A stretch of 17,625 nt of DNA from an uncultured Prevotella sp. (GCA_900770515.1 CAAHDP010000493.1:1-17625); one strand, 5' to 3'. Counted from the first letter of the stretch, positions 7,358-14,617 are shown. The notes: generated from the letters alone by a model not told the origin. Translations and numbers: made by a program.

Positions 7358-8128
7358 CTAAATCTCGAAACTCATCTGGTCATAACCGAAGACGACACCC
7401 TGAGGCAGACGGGCATTGGCATCATCATGAAAACCAATCTGATGAGTGACATGCGTGAGGATCGTTTTCCTGGCTCCTATCCTGCGCGAAACCCGTATGG
7501 CATCCTCTACCAGCTGATGACTATGATGCGGCTTATCGAATCGGAGGGCGTTGATAACCAGTATTTCTACTCCTTCAAGATACGGATATTCCTCCTCGCC
7601 CATCGACTTCATGTCCGTGATATAGGCAAACTTGCCGAAACGATAGCCCAAAATAGGCATCTTATCATGGAGAACACGGATAGGAACGAATTCGATATCG
7701 CCTATCCGATAAGAATGATGAGGCTCTATGGTATGAAGCTTGAGCTTCGGAGCTCCCGGATAAAGCTTTTCGGCATCCTTAGGAAAACAGTAAGGCATGG
7801 TATGAGGCAACGAACGGGTTACCAGTTCATCACCATAGATATGAATATCTCCAAACACGCAGAAACCACGCAGGTCATCGATACCTCCCACATGGTCGTA
7901 ATGGATATGCGTAACCAGCACACCATCCAACTTGCGGAACGGTTCCCTGAGCAGCTGCATCCTTATGTCCGGACCCGCATCTATCAGAATACGGGTATTC
8001 TCCGTCTCTATCATCGCAGCACTTCTAAAGCGCTTATCCTTAGGATCCCTGCTTCGGCAAACCTCACAATCGCATCCCAAAACAGGAACACCACTCGATG
8101 TTCCTGTTCCCAACAAAGTAATCTTCAT
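7358..8128 (-). CDS. MBL-fold metallohydrolase, PhnP-like
   Basis: 256-residue metallo-beta-lactamase-fold hydrolase. The N-terminus GTGTSSGVPVLGCDCEVCRS has three cysteines (C19, C21, C24), as in the structural zinc site of PhnP, the phosphoribosyl cyclic phosphate phosphodiesterase. The catalytic metal motif is THIHYDH (H74, H76, D78, H79). Further ligand candidates are H154 (VLHD), D172 (ITDMK) and H226 (ILTHVTHQ). The natural substrate is probably a cyclic phosphate or other phosphodiester, but no phn genes are nearby, so a phosphonate role is not supported. Last gene of the DUF4348-murB-MBL operon, 58 bases after murB; that gap holds a heptad-repeat array. The stop is TAG at 7360-7358. 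Confidence 0.9.
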   Translation of the reverse strand: MKITLLGTGTSSGVPVLGCDCEVCRSRDPKDKRFRSAAMIETENTRILIDAGPDIRMQLLREPFRKLDGVLVTHIHYDHVGGIDDLRGFCVFGDIHIYGDELVTRSLPHTMPYCFPKDAEKLYPGAPKLKLHTIEPHHSYRIGDIEFVPIRVLHDKMPILGYRFGKFAYITDMKSMGEEEYPYLEGVEILVINALRFDKPHHSHQLVEDAIRVSRRIGARKTILTHVTHQIGFHDDANARLPQGVVFGYDQMSFEI

Positions 8129-8161
8129 CTATCATCAAATATTTCCTGAAAAACAAACGAA

Positions 8162-8190
8162 TTCTTCACTTTTCGTTCTTCATTCTTCAC
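8162..8190. repeat. Degenerate TTCTTCA-type repeat array at the murB stop
   Basis: Plus-strand TTCTTCAC-like units (ATTCTTCACTTTTCGTTCTT, then CATTCTTCAC) run up to and into the murB stop codon. Read with the gene this is GTGAAG-type sequence. The same family follows the PLP-enzyme gene at 13314-13390. Irregular and short, so I call it by similarity to that array. Confidence 0.6.
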
Positions 8191-9215
8191 TTCACATTCA
8201 CCTCCGGATGGATATCAATACCAAATTTCTGCTTCACATCCTTCCGAATCGTTTCACAGAGATTCACGATTTCCTCACCCGTAGCACCACCACGGTTCAC
8301 CAGCACCAACGCCTGCTTGTCATGCACGCCGGCACGTCCCAGGCTCTGACCTTTCCATCCACACTGATCAATCATCCATCCTGCTGGAATTTTCTCGTGC
8401 TCAGCATCAATGGTATAATGAGGTATTCCCGGATACAGCGCAGCCAGTTCCTCATACTTTGCCTTCTGCACGATAGGATTCATAAAGAAACTGCCCGCAT
8501 TGCCCTGCACCTTAGGATCAGGCAATTTGGCATTACGAATCTCGATGATGACATCACGGAGCTGCTGAGCAGTAGGATTCCCGATTTTCTTTGCAGCCAG
8601 AGAAGTACGGATATTGCCATAATCCAGATCAGGCACAAAGTGCTTGCTCAGGCAATAGATGACATGGGTAACCAGATACTTGTCCTTCCATTCATGCTTG
8701 AACCTGCTCTGTCGATAGCTGTACTGGCAGTCCTGATTATCGAAAACCACCAACTTTCCGGTAGCAATCTCAACAGCTTCCACCTTATATATAATATCCT
8801 TCGCTTCCACACCGTAGGCACCGATGTTCTGGACAGCGCTCGCTCCCACTTCGCCCGGGATGATACTGAGGTTCTCTGCGCCATGATAGCCATGTTCTAC
8901 TGCGTATGCCACCACGTCATCAAACACCTCACCGCTGCCGCAGTTCAGAAACACCGAATCAGAACTGTGCAGTTTTTCATTATCCAGCACCTCGATGCCC
9001 TTGATGGCAGAATGGATCACCGTACCCTCGTAATCGCCTGTAAGCAAGAGGTTACTGCCACCACCCAGAATGAGCAGAGGCTGATCGGCAGCAGTAAGCC
9101 CAGCCACAATCTGCTGCGCCTCTTCTACCGATGAGTATTCCAGGAATCGCTTGCACTTGGCATCAATTCCAAACGTATTGTGAGCCAAAAGGCTATAGTC
9201 TCGAATATCCTTCAT
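8187..9215 (-). CDS. murB: UDP-N-acetylenolpyruvoylglucosamine reductase (MurB, type I)
   Basis: Cytoplasmic FAD enzyme that reduces UDP-GlcNAc-enolpyruvate with NADPH to UDP-MurNAc, the second committed step of peptidoglycan synthesis. 342 residues, normal for type I. Visible: N-terminal LLAHNTFGIDA; FAD-binding LILGGGSNLLL (48-58); LSIIPGEVGASAVQNIGAYG (116-135); the type I marker YRQSRFK (167-173); GNAGSFFMNP with catalytic S242; and C-terminal HPEVN with E338, the second catalytic residue. Middle gene of a leftward operon behind the DUF4348 lipoprotein (57-base gap filled by AATCACT heptads). Its stop lies in a GTGAAG-type repeat. Identity is certain. Confidence 0.98.
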   Translation of the reverse strand: MKDIRDYSLLAHNTFGIDAKCKRFLEYSSVEEAQQIVAGLTAADQPLLILGGGSNLLLTGDYEGTVIHSAIKGIEVLDNEKLHSSDSVFLNCGSGEVFDDVVAYAVEHGYHGAENLSIIPGEVGASAVQNIGAYGVEAKDIIYKVEAVEIATGKLVVFDNQDCQYSYRQSRFKHEWKDKYLVTHVIYCLSKHFVPDLDYGNIRTSLAAKKIGNPTAQQLRDVIIEIRNAKLPDPKVQGNAGSFFMNPIVQKAKYEELAALYPGIPHYTIDAEHEKIPAGWMIDQCGWKGQSLGRAGVHDKQALVLVNRGGATGEEIVNLCETIRKDVKQKFGIDIHPEVNVK

Positions 9216-9240
9216 ATCCAGCTATTTCTAAAAAACAATT

Positions 9241-9268
9241 AATCACTAAACAGTAATCACTAATCACT
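9241..9268. repeat. Four heptads AATCACT
   Basis: Exact 7-base periodicity on the plus strand: AATCACT, AAACAGT, AATCACT, AATCACT. It fills half of the 57-base gap between the DUF4348 gene stop (9275-9273) and the murB start. Read with the genes each unit is AGTGATT, carrying TGA and, across the junction, TAG. Confidence 0.85.
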
Positions 9269-9272
9269 ATAT

Positions 9273-10130
9273 TTACATCTCCAGCTTGGTCAGCATCCAC
9301 TTCCCTCCTATCTTCTTGAAGGTAAGCAGCGTTTCCAACCCATTGGCGATGCCACGAATCACGAATATTTTCTGGCTGCTCTCAGTATATTTCTGACCGT
9401 AAATGATGTTGTAAATCATGCCAGAAGGCAACTGAGGCGCAAAGGCAGGCCATGTCTCCGGTTCGATATCGCCCGTCATCGTACTGAAATCATCATCAGG
9501 ATCAGGACCGGTAAACTTCACCGGATTATGCAGATGCTCTGCCTGAAAGGCTGAATCGGTAGCAAACGAACCGTAAAACTTCAGGAAGCTGGCATTCATG
9601 TTGGCATACATCGGCTTATAGTTGATGCTGGTCATCAGCCACTGACCGTTGATACGGTTGAAGAGGAACTGCTGAACGGTATGGGTCTTGTAGAACACCT
9701 TTTCTACCACCACATGATCGATGGTAGTATCCTTCACCAGGTTCATCTGCTTCCGGTTATCGAAGATCAGCGTATAATAATCCTGACGCATAAAGAAATG
9801 CTCCATTTTCCAATGGCGCTTTTCAATTTTCTTCACCACCTTTCCGTTGCGATAGACAGGCAGCGGGAAATTAACACGCTTTATCTGAAGCTTACGACTG
9901 GCTGCAAAATTGAACAGGAAGTCATCAAACAACTCGTCAGCAGCCTTAGGCATAGGAGTCTCCTCTATGAGCTTTTCGGCAGAGTCCATAGCCTGTGTGT
10001 CAGCGACAGCCGTATCAGCTACCACTGAATCAACAAGAGTAGCGGGCTTCTTGTCCTTGCACCCTACAGAGGTGAAACAAACGATGGTAAGCACCGCCAA
10101 CATTACTGTTATAAAAGATAGTTTCTTCAT
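9273..10130 (-). CDS. DUF4348-family lipoprotein
   Basis: 285 residues. The signal peptide ends in SVGC with lipidated C24, so it is a periplasm-facing lipoprotein. A short Asp/Ala/Val-rich tether (about 25-65) leads to a globular region of about 220 residues: DELFDDFLFNFAASRKLQIKRVNFPLP split as family-like text, then WKMEHFFMRQDYYTLIF, and a repeated basic/aromatic pattern near NGQWLMTSINY and GGKWMLTKLEM. This matches my memory of DUF4348, a family common in Bacteroidales; function is unknown. It heads the operon with murB, which suggests but does not prove an envelope role. Confidence 0.82.
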   Translation of the reverse strand: MKKLSFITVMLAVLTIVCFTSVGCKDKKPATLVDSVVADTAVADTQAMDSAEKLIEETPMPKAADELFDDFLFNFAASRKLQIKRVNFPLPVYRNGKVVKKIEKRHWKMEHFFMRQDYYTLIFDNRKQMNLVKDTTIDHVVVEKVFYKTHTVQQFLFNRINGQWLMTSINYKPMYANMNASFLKFYGSFATDSAFQAEHLHNPVKFTGPDPDDDFSTMTGDIEPETWPAFAPQLPSGMIYNIIYGQKYTESSQKIFVIRGIANGLETLLTFKKIGGKWMLTKLEM

Positions 10131-10160
10131 AAACTTATTAAATTTCTCAAATTTTCATTG

Positions 10161-10168
10161 CAAAAGTA
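10161..10168 (-). promoter_or_regulatory. Predicted -7 box for the DUF4348-murB-MBL operon
   Basis: TACTTTTG on the minus strand, an exact TAnnTTTG, about 31 bases before the ATG at 10130. No convincing -33 TTTG at 19-21 bases upstream. It shares a 115-bp divergent region with the pheS promoter. Confidence 0.6.
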
Positions 10169-10186
10169 CAACTTTCTTTTGATATA

Positions 10187-10218
10187 TTTCATATTTTAAG
10201 CAAAAAATATTATCTTTG
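10187..10218 (+). promoter_or_regulatory. Predicted promoter for pheS
   Basis: TATCTTTG (10211-10218) is an exact -7 box. TTTC (10187-10190) lies 20 bases upstream, one base off the -33 TTTG. The leader to the pheS ATG would be only about 20-25 bases. Confidence 0.6.
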
Positions 10219-10245
10219 CACTCAAAATAGACAATTTAATAAGAT

Positions 10246-11286
10246 ATGTTATTAGAAAAAATAGAAGAACTCTTGAAAGAAGTGGATTCTTTGACTGCCC
10301 AGAACGCAGAAGAAGTAGAACAGCTTCGCATCAAGTATCTCAGCAAAAAGGGTGAAATCAATGCCCTCATGGCCGACTTCCGCAATGTGCCAGGCGACCA
10401 GAAAAAAGAGGTTGGTATCAAAATCAACGAATTGAAGCAGGCTACTCTTGCCAAGATCAACGGACTCAAGGAGCAGATGGAAGAGGCTGACGCAAGCAGC
10501 GATGACATCGACCTGACCCGTACGGCTTATCCTGTGGCTTTGGGTACACGCCATCCGTTGACTGTTGTAAAGAACCAGATCATCGACATCTTCGGCCGTA
10601 TGGGATTCACCCTCTATCAGGGTCCAGAGGTTGATGATGACAAGCACGTGTTCACCATGCTCAACTTTGCAGCCGATCATCCAGCCCGTGACATGCAGGA
10701 TACCTTCTTCATCGAGAAGAGCAACGATGATGACGTAACCAAGAATGTGCTCCTGCGCAGTCATACCTCCAACGATGAGGCACATTACATGGAGACTCAT
10801 GAGCCACCTATCCGCGTTCTCTGCCCTGGCCGCGTATATCGCAACGAGGCAATCAGCGCCCGTGCCCACTGCTTCTTCCACCAGGTAGAAGGTCTCTATG
10901 TGGACAAGAACGTAAGCTTCACCGACCTCAAGCAGGTGCTCCTCACCTTCGCTCGCGAGATGTTTGGTGCTGATACCAAGATCCGCTTGCGTCCTAGCTA
11001 CTTCCCATTCACAGAGCCTAGCGCTGAGATGGATATCTCCTGCAACATCTGTGGCGGTAAGGGATGTAACTTCTGCAAGCATACAGGATGGGTAGAGATT
11101 CTGGGTTGCGGTATGGTAGACCCTCACGACCTCGAGGCTTGCGGCATTGACAGCAATGTCTATACCGGTTATGCCTTCGGTATGGGTGTAGAGCGCATCA
11201 CCAACTTGAAGTATCGTGTCAGCGACCTGCGTCTCTTCTCAGAGAACGACACCCGATTCCTGCGCGAGTTCGAATCTGCTAAGTAA
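10246..11286 (+). CDS. pheS: Phenylalanine--tRNA ligase alpha subunit
   Basis: Catalytic subunit of the alpha2-beta2 class II enzyme that charges tRNA-Phe. 346 residues, normal. N-terminal coiled-coil domain about 1-85 (EKIEELLKEVDSLTAQNAEEV) for tRNA contact. Catalytic domain from about 95 with motif 1 region (HPLTVVKNQIIDIFGRMGF), motif 2 GRVYRNEAISARAHCFFHQ (about 195-213) and motif 3 GMGVERI (312-318). A four-cysteine knuckle, C266-x2-C269-x4-C274-x2-C277, followed by HTGWVEILGCGMV, is usual for many bacterial PheS proteins. pheT is not adjacent; the next gene is an unrelated lipoprotein, so the subunits are encoded apart, as is common in this phylum. The last codons and stop lie in a 20-bp tandem duplication. 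Confidence 0.98.
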   Translation: MLLEKIEELLKEVDSLTAQNAEEVEQLRIKYLSKKGEINALMADFRNVPGDQKKEVGIKINELKQATLAKINGLKEQMEEADASSDDIDLTRTAYPVALGTRHPLTVVKNQIIDIFGRMGFTLYQGPEVDDDKHVFTMLNFAADHPARDMQDTFFIEKSNDDDVTKNVLLRSHTSNDEAHYMETHEPPIRVLCPGRVYRNEAISARAHCFFHQVEGLYVDKNVSFTDLKQVLLTFAREMFGADTKIRLRPSYFPFTEPSAEMDISCNICGGKGCNFCKHTGWVEILGCGMVDPHDLEACGIDSNVYTGYAFGMGVERITNLKYRVSDLRLFSENDTRFLREFESAK

Positions 11287-11308
11287 CATTCGAATCAGCT
11301 AAGTAACA
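11269..11308. repeat. 20-bp tandem duplication over the pheS stop
   Basis: TTCGAATCTGCTAAGTAACA (11269-11288) is followed directly by a copy with one change, T to A at 11297. Copy one contains the last pheS codons and TAA (11284-11286); copy two carries a second TAA in another frame. Confidence 0.93.
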
Positions 11309-11328
11309 ACACATATTTAATATAGTAT

Positions 11329-11377
11329 ATAGGTTTATATGCTAACTCATCATTAGCGTATAGACCTATTTATTTTT
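11329..11377 (+). terminator. Intrinsic terminator after pheS
   Basis: 17-bp stem with two G-U wobbles: 11329-11345 pairs with 11353-11369, loop of seven. T-rich tail TTATTTTT follows. It separates pheS from the DUF3332 gene, so that gene probably needs its own promoter; I could not find a clear one. Confidence 0.75.
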
Positions 11378-11397
11378 AAACCTCAAAACATAAAGTT

Positions 11398-11949
11398 ATG
11401 AAGAAATTTATGGTAAATGCTGTCATCGCTGTCTCTTTAGGCACCATGACTCTCAGTTCTTGTATCGGCTCATTCTGCCTTACCAACAACGTTTTGGATT
11501 GGAACAAGCGTGCTACTGACAACAAGTTCGTCAACGAATTGATTTTCATCGTTATCAGTCCTGCATACGCAGTATGTTCTGTTGCAGACTTGTTCGTACT
11601 CAACTCTATCGAGTTCTGGACAGGCGAAAAGGTGATTGCCAATGTCGGCAAGACCAAGGACGTAATGGGTAAGGATGGTCGTATGTACGCCATCAAGACA
11701 TTGAAGAACGGTTATGAGATTACCGACCCAGAGGGTGAGAAATCATACTTTGTATTCAACAAGAAGAAAAAGAGCTGGTCATACAGCAAGGACGGCGATA
11801 TCCGTGAACTCTTCAGCTTTAATGAGGATGGCAGCATCCAGGCTTGTCTGCCAAACGGCGAGAAGATGAACGTTCCAGCCGACGAGAATGGCCTTTTCCA
11901 GGTTCGCATGGCAATGAACGATGGCTTCTATTACGCATTCAATAAGTAA
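11398..11949 (+). CDS. DUF3332-family lipoprotein
   Basis: 183 residues. The signal peptide ends in LSSC with lipidated C22. Directly after it come IGSFCLTNNVLDWNKRATDNKFVNEL, interrupted in my reading only by a hydrophobic stretch LIFIVISPAYAVCSVADLFVL (about 48-68) that may be a membrane helix or buried strand, and NSIEFWTGE. This N-terminal block is the signature I associate with DUF3332. The C-terminal half is hydrophilic with short beta repeats (GYEITDPEGEKSYFVFNKKKKSW). Function is unknown. It stands alone between two terminators. Outer or inner membrane location cannot be decided. Confidence 0.8.
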   Translation: MKKFMVNAVIAVSLGTMTLSSCIGSFCLTNNVLDWNKRATDNKFVNELIFIVISPAYAVCSVADLFVLNSIEFWTGEKVIANVGKTKDVMGKDGRMYAIKTLKNGYEITDPEGEKSYFVFNKKKKSWSYSKDGDIRELFSFNEDGSIQACLPNGEKMNVPADENGLFQVRMAMNDGFYYAFNK

Positions 11950-11965
11950 ACTATAGAAAATCGAT

Positions 11966-12003
11966 AAAGGGGTGTGCAGATATTCAAATCTACACACCCC
12001 TTC
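11966..12003. terminator. Bidirectional terminator between DUF3332 gene and patB
   Basis: AAAGGGGTGTGCAGAT (11966-11981) pairs with 11988-12003 with one mismatch (C/A), loop ATTCAA. Plus tail is TTTCATTATTTTA; minus tail is TTTATCGATTTTC. It serves two convergent genes. Confidence 0.8.
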
Positions 12004-12034
12004 ATTATTTTATATATCCTTAAACTTTAAAGAG

Positions 12035-13219
12035 TTAACCTAATCCCCTCACAGCTTCTGCCAGCTGCCGAAGCGCCTGTTTCAGCACGCTTCTAGGCTC
12101 TGCCACATTCAGTCGCATGAAACCTTCGCCACCAGGACCAAACATCTCACCGTCGTTCAAGGCAAGATGAGCTTTGTCGATGAACAGATCCAGAAGCTGG
12201 TCATGAGAGAGATTCAAATCCCGGCAGTTCAGCCATACCAGGAACGAAGCCTGCGGACGGAGCGGACGGATGCCCGGAATATGCTCCTTGCAGAAATCCT
12301 CTACAAAGCGGATATTATCCTCGATATATGCCAGCATCTGCCTGCGCCACTCCTCCCCCTTCCGGAAGGCAGCAACTGTAGCAATAGGAGCAAAGAGCGT
12401 AGGCTCATCCAGTTCGTTGGCAGACAGCCAAGGATAGAACTTCCTGCGTATCTCCTCACTAGGAATGATGGCATAACTGCTCACGATACCGGCAATATTG
12501 AAGGTCTTGGAAGGAGCCTGGAAGGTGATGCTGATATCGCGTGCATGGTCGCTGACCGATGCAAAAGGAATATGCTTGTGTCCGAAGAGAGCCATGTCAG
12601 CATGAATCTCATCGCTGATTACCAGCAGATGATGCTCGTAGCAGAAGTCAGCCAGTCGCTGCAGCGTTTCCTTGTCCCATGTAATACCTCCCGGATTATG
12701 AGGGTTACATAGAATCAGCACCTTGCACTTCTCATCACACACCTTTTCCAGATTTTCGAAATCCATCTCGTAATATCCGTCCTGGCGCATCTTCAGCGGA
12801 TTGAAAACCACCTCGCGGCCGTTTCCCTGCGGGGTGAGCCGGAAAGGATGATAAACGGGTGGCTGGATGATGACCTTCTCATCTTCCCTGGTAAAGACAT
12901 TCACCACCAGTCCTATTCCCTTCACGATGCCTGGAATAAAGCGAATCCACTCGCGTTTCACATCCCACTGATGATGAGCCTTCACCCAATCAATGATGCT
13001 GGGCAGATAGTCTTCCGGCTCTACGGTATAACCGAAGAGCGAATGTTCCAGTCGTGCCTTCAGGGCATCGGTGATGAAATCAGGGGTCTCGAAGTCCATA
13101 TCCGCTACCCAGAGCGGCAGCAGATCGGTTCTTCCCCAACGTGGCTGCAGCGCCTCGTGCTTGAGGTCGCCGCTACCCGAACGGTCAATTATTTTATCAA
13201 AATCGTACTTCATATACAT
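12035..13219 (-). CDS. patB: PatB/MalY-type PLP C-S lyase (cystathionine beta-lyase)
   Basis: Fold-type I aminotransferase-like enzyme of the MalY/PatB group, which cleaves C-S bonds of cystathionine or cysteine to give a thiol (or H2S), pyruvate and ammonia. 394 residues, normal. Motifs: LPLWVADMDF (34-43), RFIPGIVKGI (93-102), LCNPHNPGG (170-178, N172), ISDEIHAD (201-208, D203) and the PLP Schiff-base lysine K238 in QAPSKTFN; FLVWLNCR near the C-terminus. ATG is at 13219, but the third codon is also Met and MKYDFDK is the usual family start, so 13213 is equally possible. A TGAACTT repeat array abuts this start with no visible ribosome binding site. Downstream partner of the second PLP enzyme, 171 bases away. 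Confidence 0.92.
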   Translation of the reverse strand: MYMKYDFDKIIDRSGSGDLKHEALQPRWGRTDLLPLWVADMDFETPDFITDALKARLEHSLFGYTVEPEDYLPSIIDWVKAHHQWDVKREWIRFIPGIVKGIGLVVNVFTREDEKVIIQPPVYHPFRLTPQGNGREVVFNPLKMRQDGYYEMDFENLEKVCDEKCKVLILCNPHNPGGITWDKETLQRLADFCYEHHLLVISDEIHADMALFGHKHIPFASVSDHARDISITFQAPSKTFNIAGIVSSYAIIPSEEIRRKFYPWLSANELDEPTLFAPIATVAAFRKGEEWRRQMLAYIEDNIRFVEDFCKEHIPGIRPLRPQASFLVWLNCRDLNLSHDQLLDLFIDKAHLALNDGEMFGPGGEGFMRLNVAEPRSVLKQALRQLAEAVRGLG

Positions 13220-13290
13220 TGAACTTTATACTTTGAACTTTGAACTTGGAGCTTTTTTACTTTGAACTTGGAACTTTGAACTTGGAACTT
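13220..13290. repeat. Heptad array (TGAACTT/GGAACTT), about 10 units
   Basis: Plus-strand units read TGAACTT, TATACTT, TGAACTT, TGAACTT, GGAGCTT, an 8-base TTTTACTT, TGAACTT, GGAACTT, TGAACTT, GGAACTT. It begins at the base next to the patB ATG and lies wholly in the leader of that gene. Confidence 0.9.
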
Positions 13291-13313
13291 TATGATTAGC
13301 ATCAGCAATTGAA

Positions 13314-13390
13314 TTCTTCACTCTTCACTTTCTTCCCTCTTCACTTTCTTCACTCTTCACTTTCTCTGCTCTTCGTTTTTCCCTCTTCAC
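13314..13390. repeat. TCTTCAC-type heptad array after the PLP-enzyme stop
   Basis: Degenerate runs of TCTTCAC with TTTCTT and CCC variants, ending at the base next to the stop codon (13393-13391). Read with the genes it is GTGAAGA-type and ends in GTGAAGAATTC, as does the array at the murB stop. Together with 13220-13290 it occupies nearly all of the 171-bp gap. Confidence 0.85.
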
Positions 13391-14569
13391 TTACCCCAAC
13401 GCCTGCTTGATGTCCTCAAACAGATCATCAACATCCTCCAATCCGACACTCAGTCTTACGGTAGTATCCAAGACATCCATGCTCTGACGCATACGTTCCG
13501 AGAAACCGCCAAAGATGGTGCTGGCAGGATGGATGGCAAGCGAACGGTTGTCGAAGAGATTGGTGGCACGATGAATCAGCTTCAGATGGTTCAGGAAACT
13601 GAAACACGCCTCCTTGTCCTCCAAATCGATGCAGATCATCGCTCCGGCAGTCTTACCAAACTGCTTCTGCGCCAACTGATGGAACGGATTATCCTCCAAG
13701 CCCACATAGTTCACATGCTTGATCTGAGGGAGCGTCTGAAGCTTCCTTGCCAGCTCCAGCGCATTGCTGCTCTGCACGCGATAACGCGCATCGAGCGTCT
13801 CCAGACCGATGGTCTGCATATAAGCCACCTGCGGAGTCATGTAGGCACCAAAGTTGAAAAGCATCTCACCATAGAGACGCTTGGCAAAATCGCCATGATA
13901 GGGAGTACCGTAATCGATAACCACACCGCCAAGCGATGTGGCACCGCCACTGATATACTTGGAACTGGATACCACCTCGATATCCACGCCCAGATCCTTA
14001 GCCGAGAACTGGGTGAAAGGAATGATGGTAGTATCAGCCACCAGGGGTACGTTCTTCTCGTGAGCCACCTCAGAAAGCGCCTTCAGATCGGCCACCTCCA
14101 GCTGCGGATTGGTAATGATTTCTAGGAACACGCAACAGGTATCCTCATCAATTGCCTCGCGTACCTCTTCCATATTGGTCAGATCGCGCAGTCGGACCTT
14201 CACTCCGAAACGGCGCAAGGTGGCAACCAGCAAGGCATAGGTATTACCGAAGAGATGCTTGGAACTGACGATGTTCTTGCCCTGTGCAGCAAGCGCCATC
14301 AGCGTATTGCTGATAGCAGCCATGCCTGAATTGAACGCCGTAACATGCTGCGCACCGGTCAGAGCCTCGATGCGGCGCTCCAGGTTGGTAACCGTAGGGT
14401 TCTCCACACGCGAATAATCCGGAGCCTTGATCTTGTCCGTAAAGGCATCCGACATGATGGCTGCATTGTCAAATTCGTAAGCCAGCGTATTATATACCGG
14501 AACGCTCAATGAATCATAAGCGTCTCTACGTTCGTATGCCACATGAATGGCCTGAGTCTGTTTTTTCAT
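13391..14569 (-). CDS. Cys/Met-metabolism PLP enzyme (O-acetylhomoserine sulfhydrylase-like)
   Basis: 392 residues, gamma-family PLP enzyme that acts on homoserine esters, cystathionine or methionine. Motifs: YSRVENPTV (52-60), FNSGMAAI (79-86), EIITNPQLEV (150-159), VADTTIIPF (177-185, D179) and SSSKYISGGATSLGG with the PLP lysine K204. The tyrosine that stacks on PLP and acts in gamma-elimination in methionine gamma-lyase (the LYG motif) is Phe107 here (HLFGNTYALL). LFG also occurs in sulfhydrylase-type members such as MetZ, so O-acetyl- or O-succinylhomoserine sulfhydrylation is favoured over methionine gamma-lyase. Family is certain, exact reaction is not. First gene of a two-gene unit with patB and has the best-formed gene promoter in the window. 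Confidence 0.9.
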   Translation of the reverse strand: MKKQTQAIHVAYERRDAYDSLSVPVYNTLAYEFDNAAIMSDAFTDKIKAPDYSRVENPTVTNLERRIEALTGAQHVTAFNSGMAAISNTLMALAAQGKNIVSSKHLFGNTYALLVATLRRFGVKVRLRDLTNMEEVREAIDEDTCCVFLEIITNPQLEVADLKALSEVAHEKNVPLVADTTIIPFTQFSAKDLGVDIEVVSSSKYISGGATSLGGVVIDYGTPYHGDFAKRLYGEMLFNFGAYMTPQVAYMQTIGLETLDARYRVQSSNALELARKLQTLPQIKHVNYVGLEDNPFHQLAQKQFGKTAGAMICIDLEDKEACFSFLNHLKLIHRATNLFDNRSLAIHPASTIFGGFSERMRQSMDVLDTTVRLSVGLEDVDDLFEDIKQALG

Positions 14570-14617
14570 TTTTCTATTAATCTCTCTTTTTATTTAATAT
14601 TTGCTATATCTTGGCTG

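Noticed and set aside
7932..9134. 400-codon plus-strand frame over murB and the MBL-fold gene
   Set aside because: It crosses two well-identified genes and their gap in antisense; the translation is low-complexity and unlike any family.
10252..11127. 291-codon minus-strand frame inside pheS
   Set aside because: Antisense to a certain housekeeping gene; no start context or promoter.
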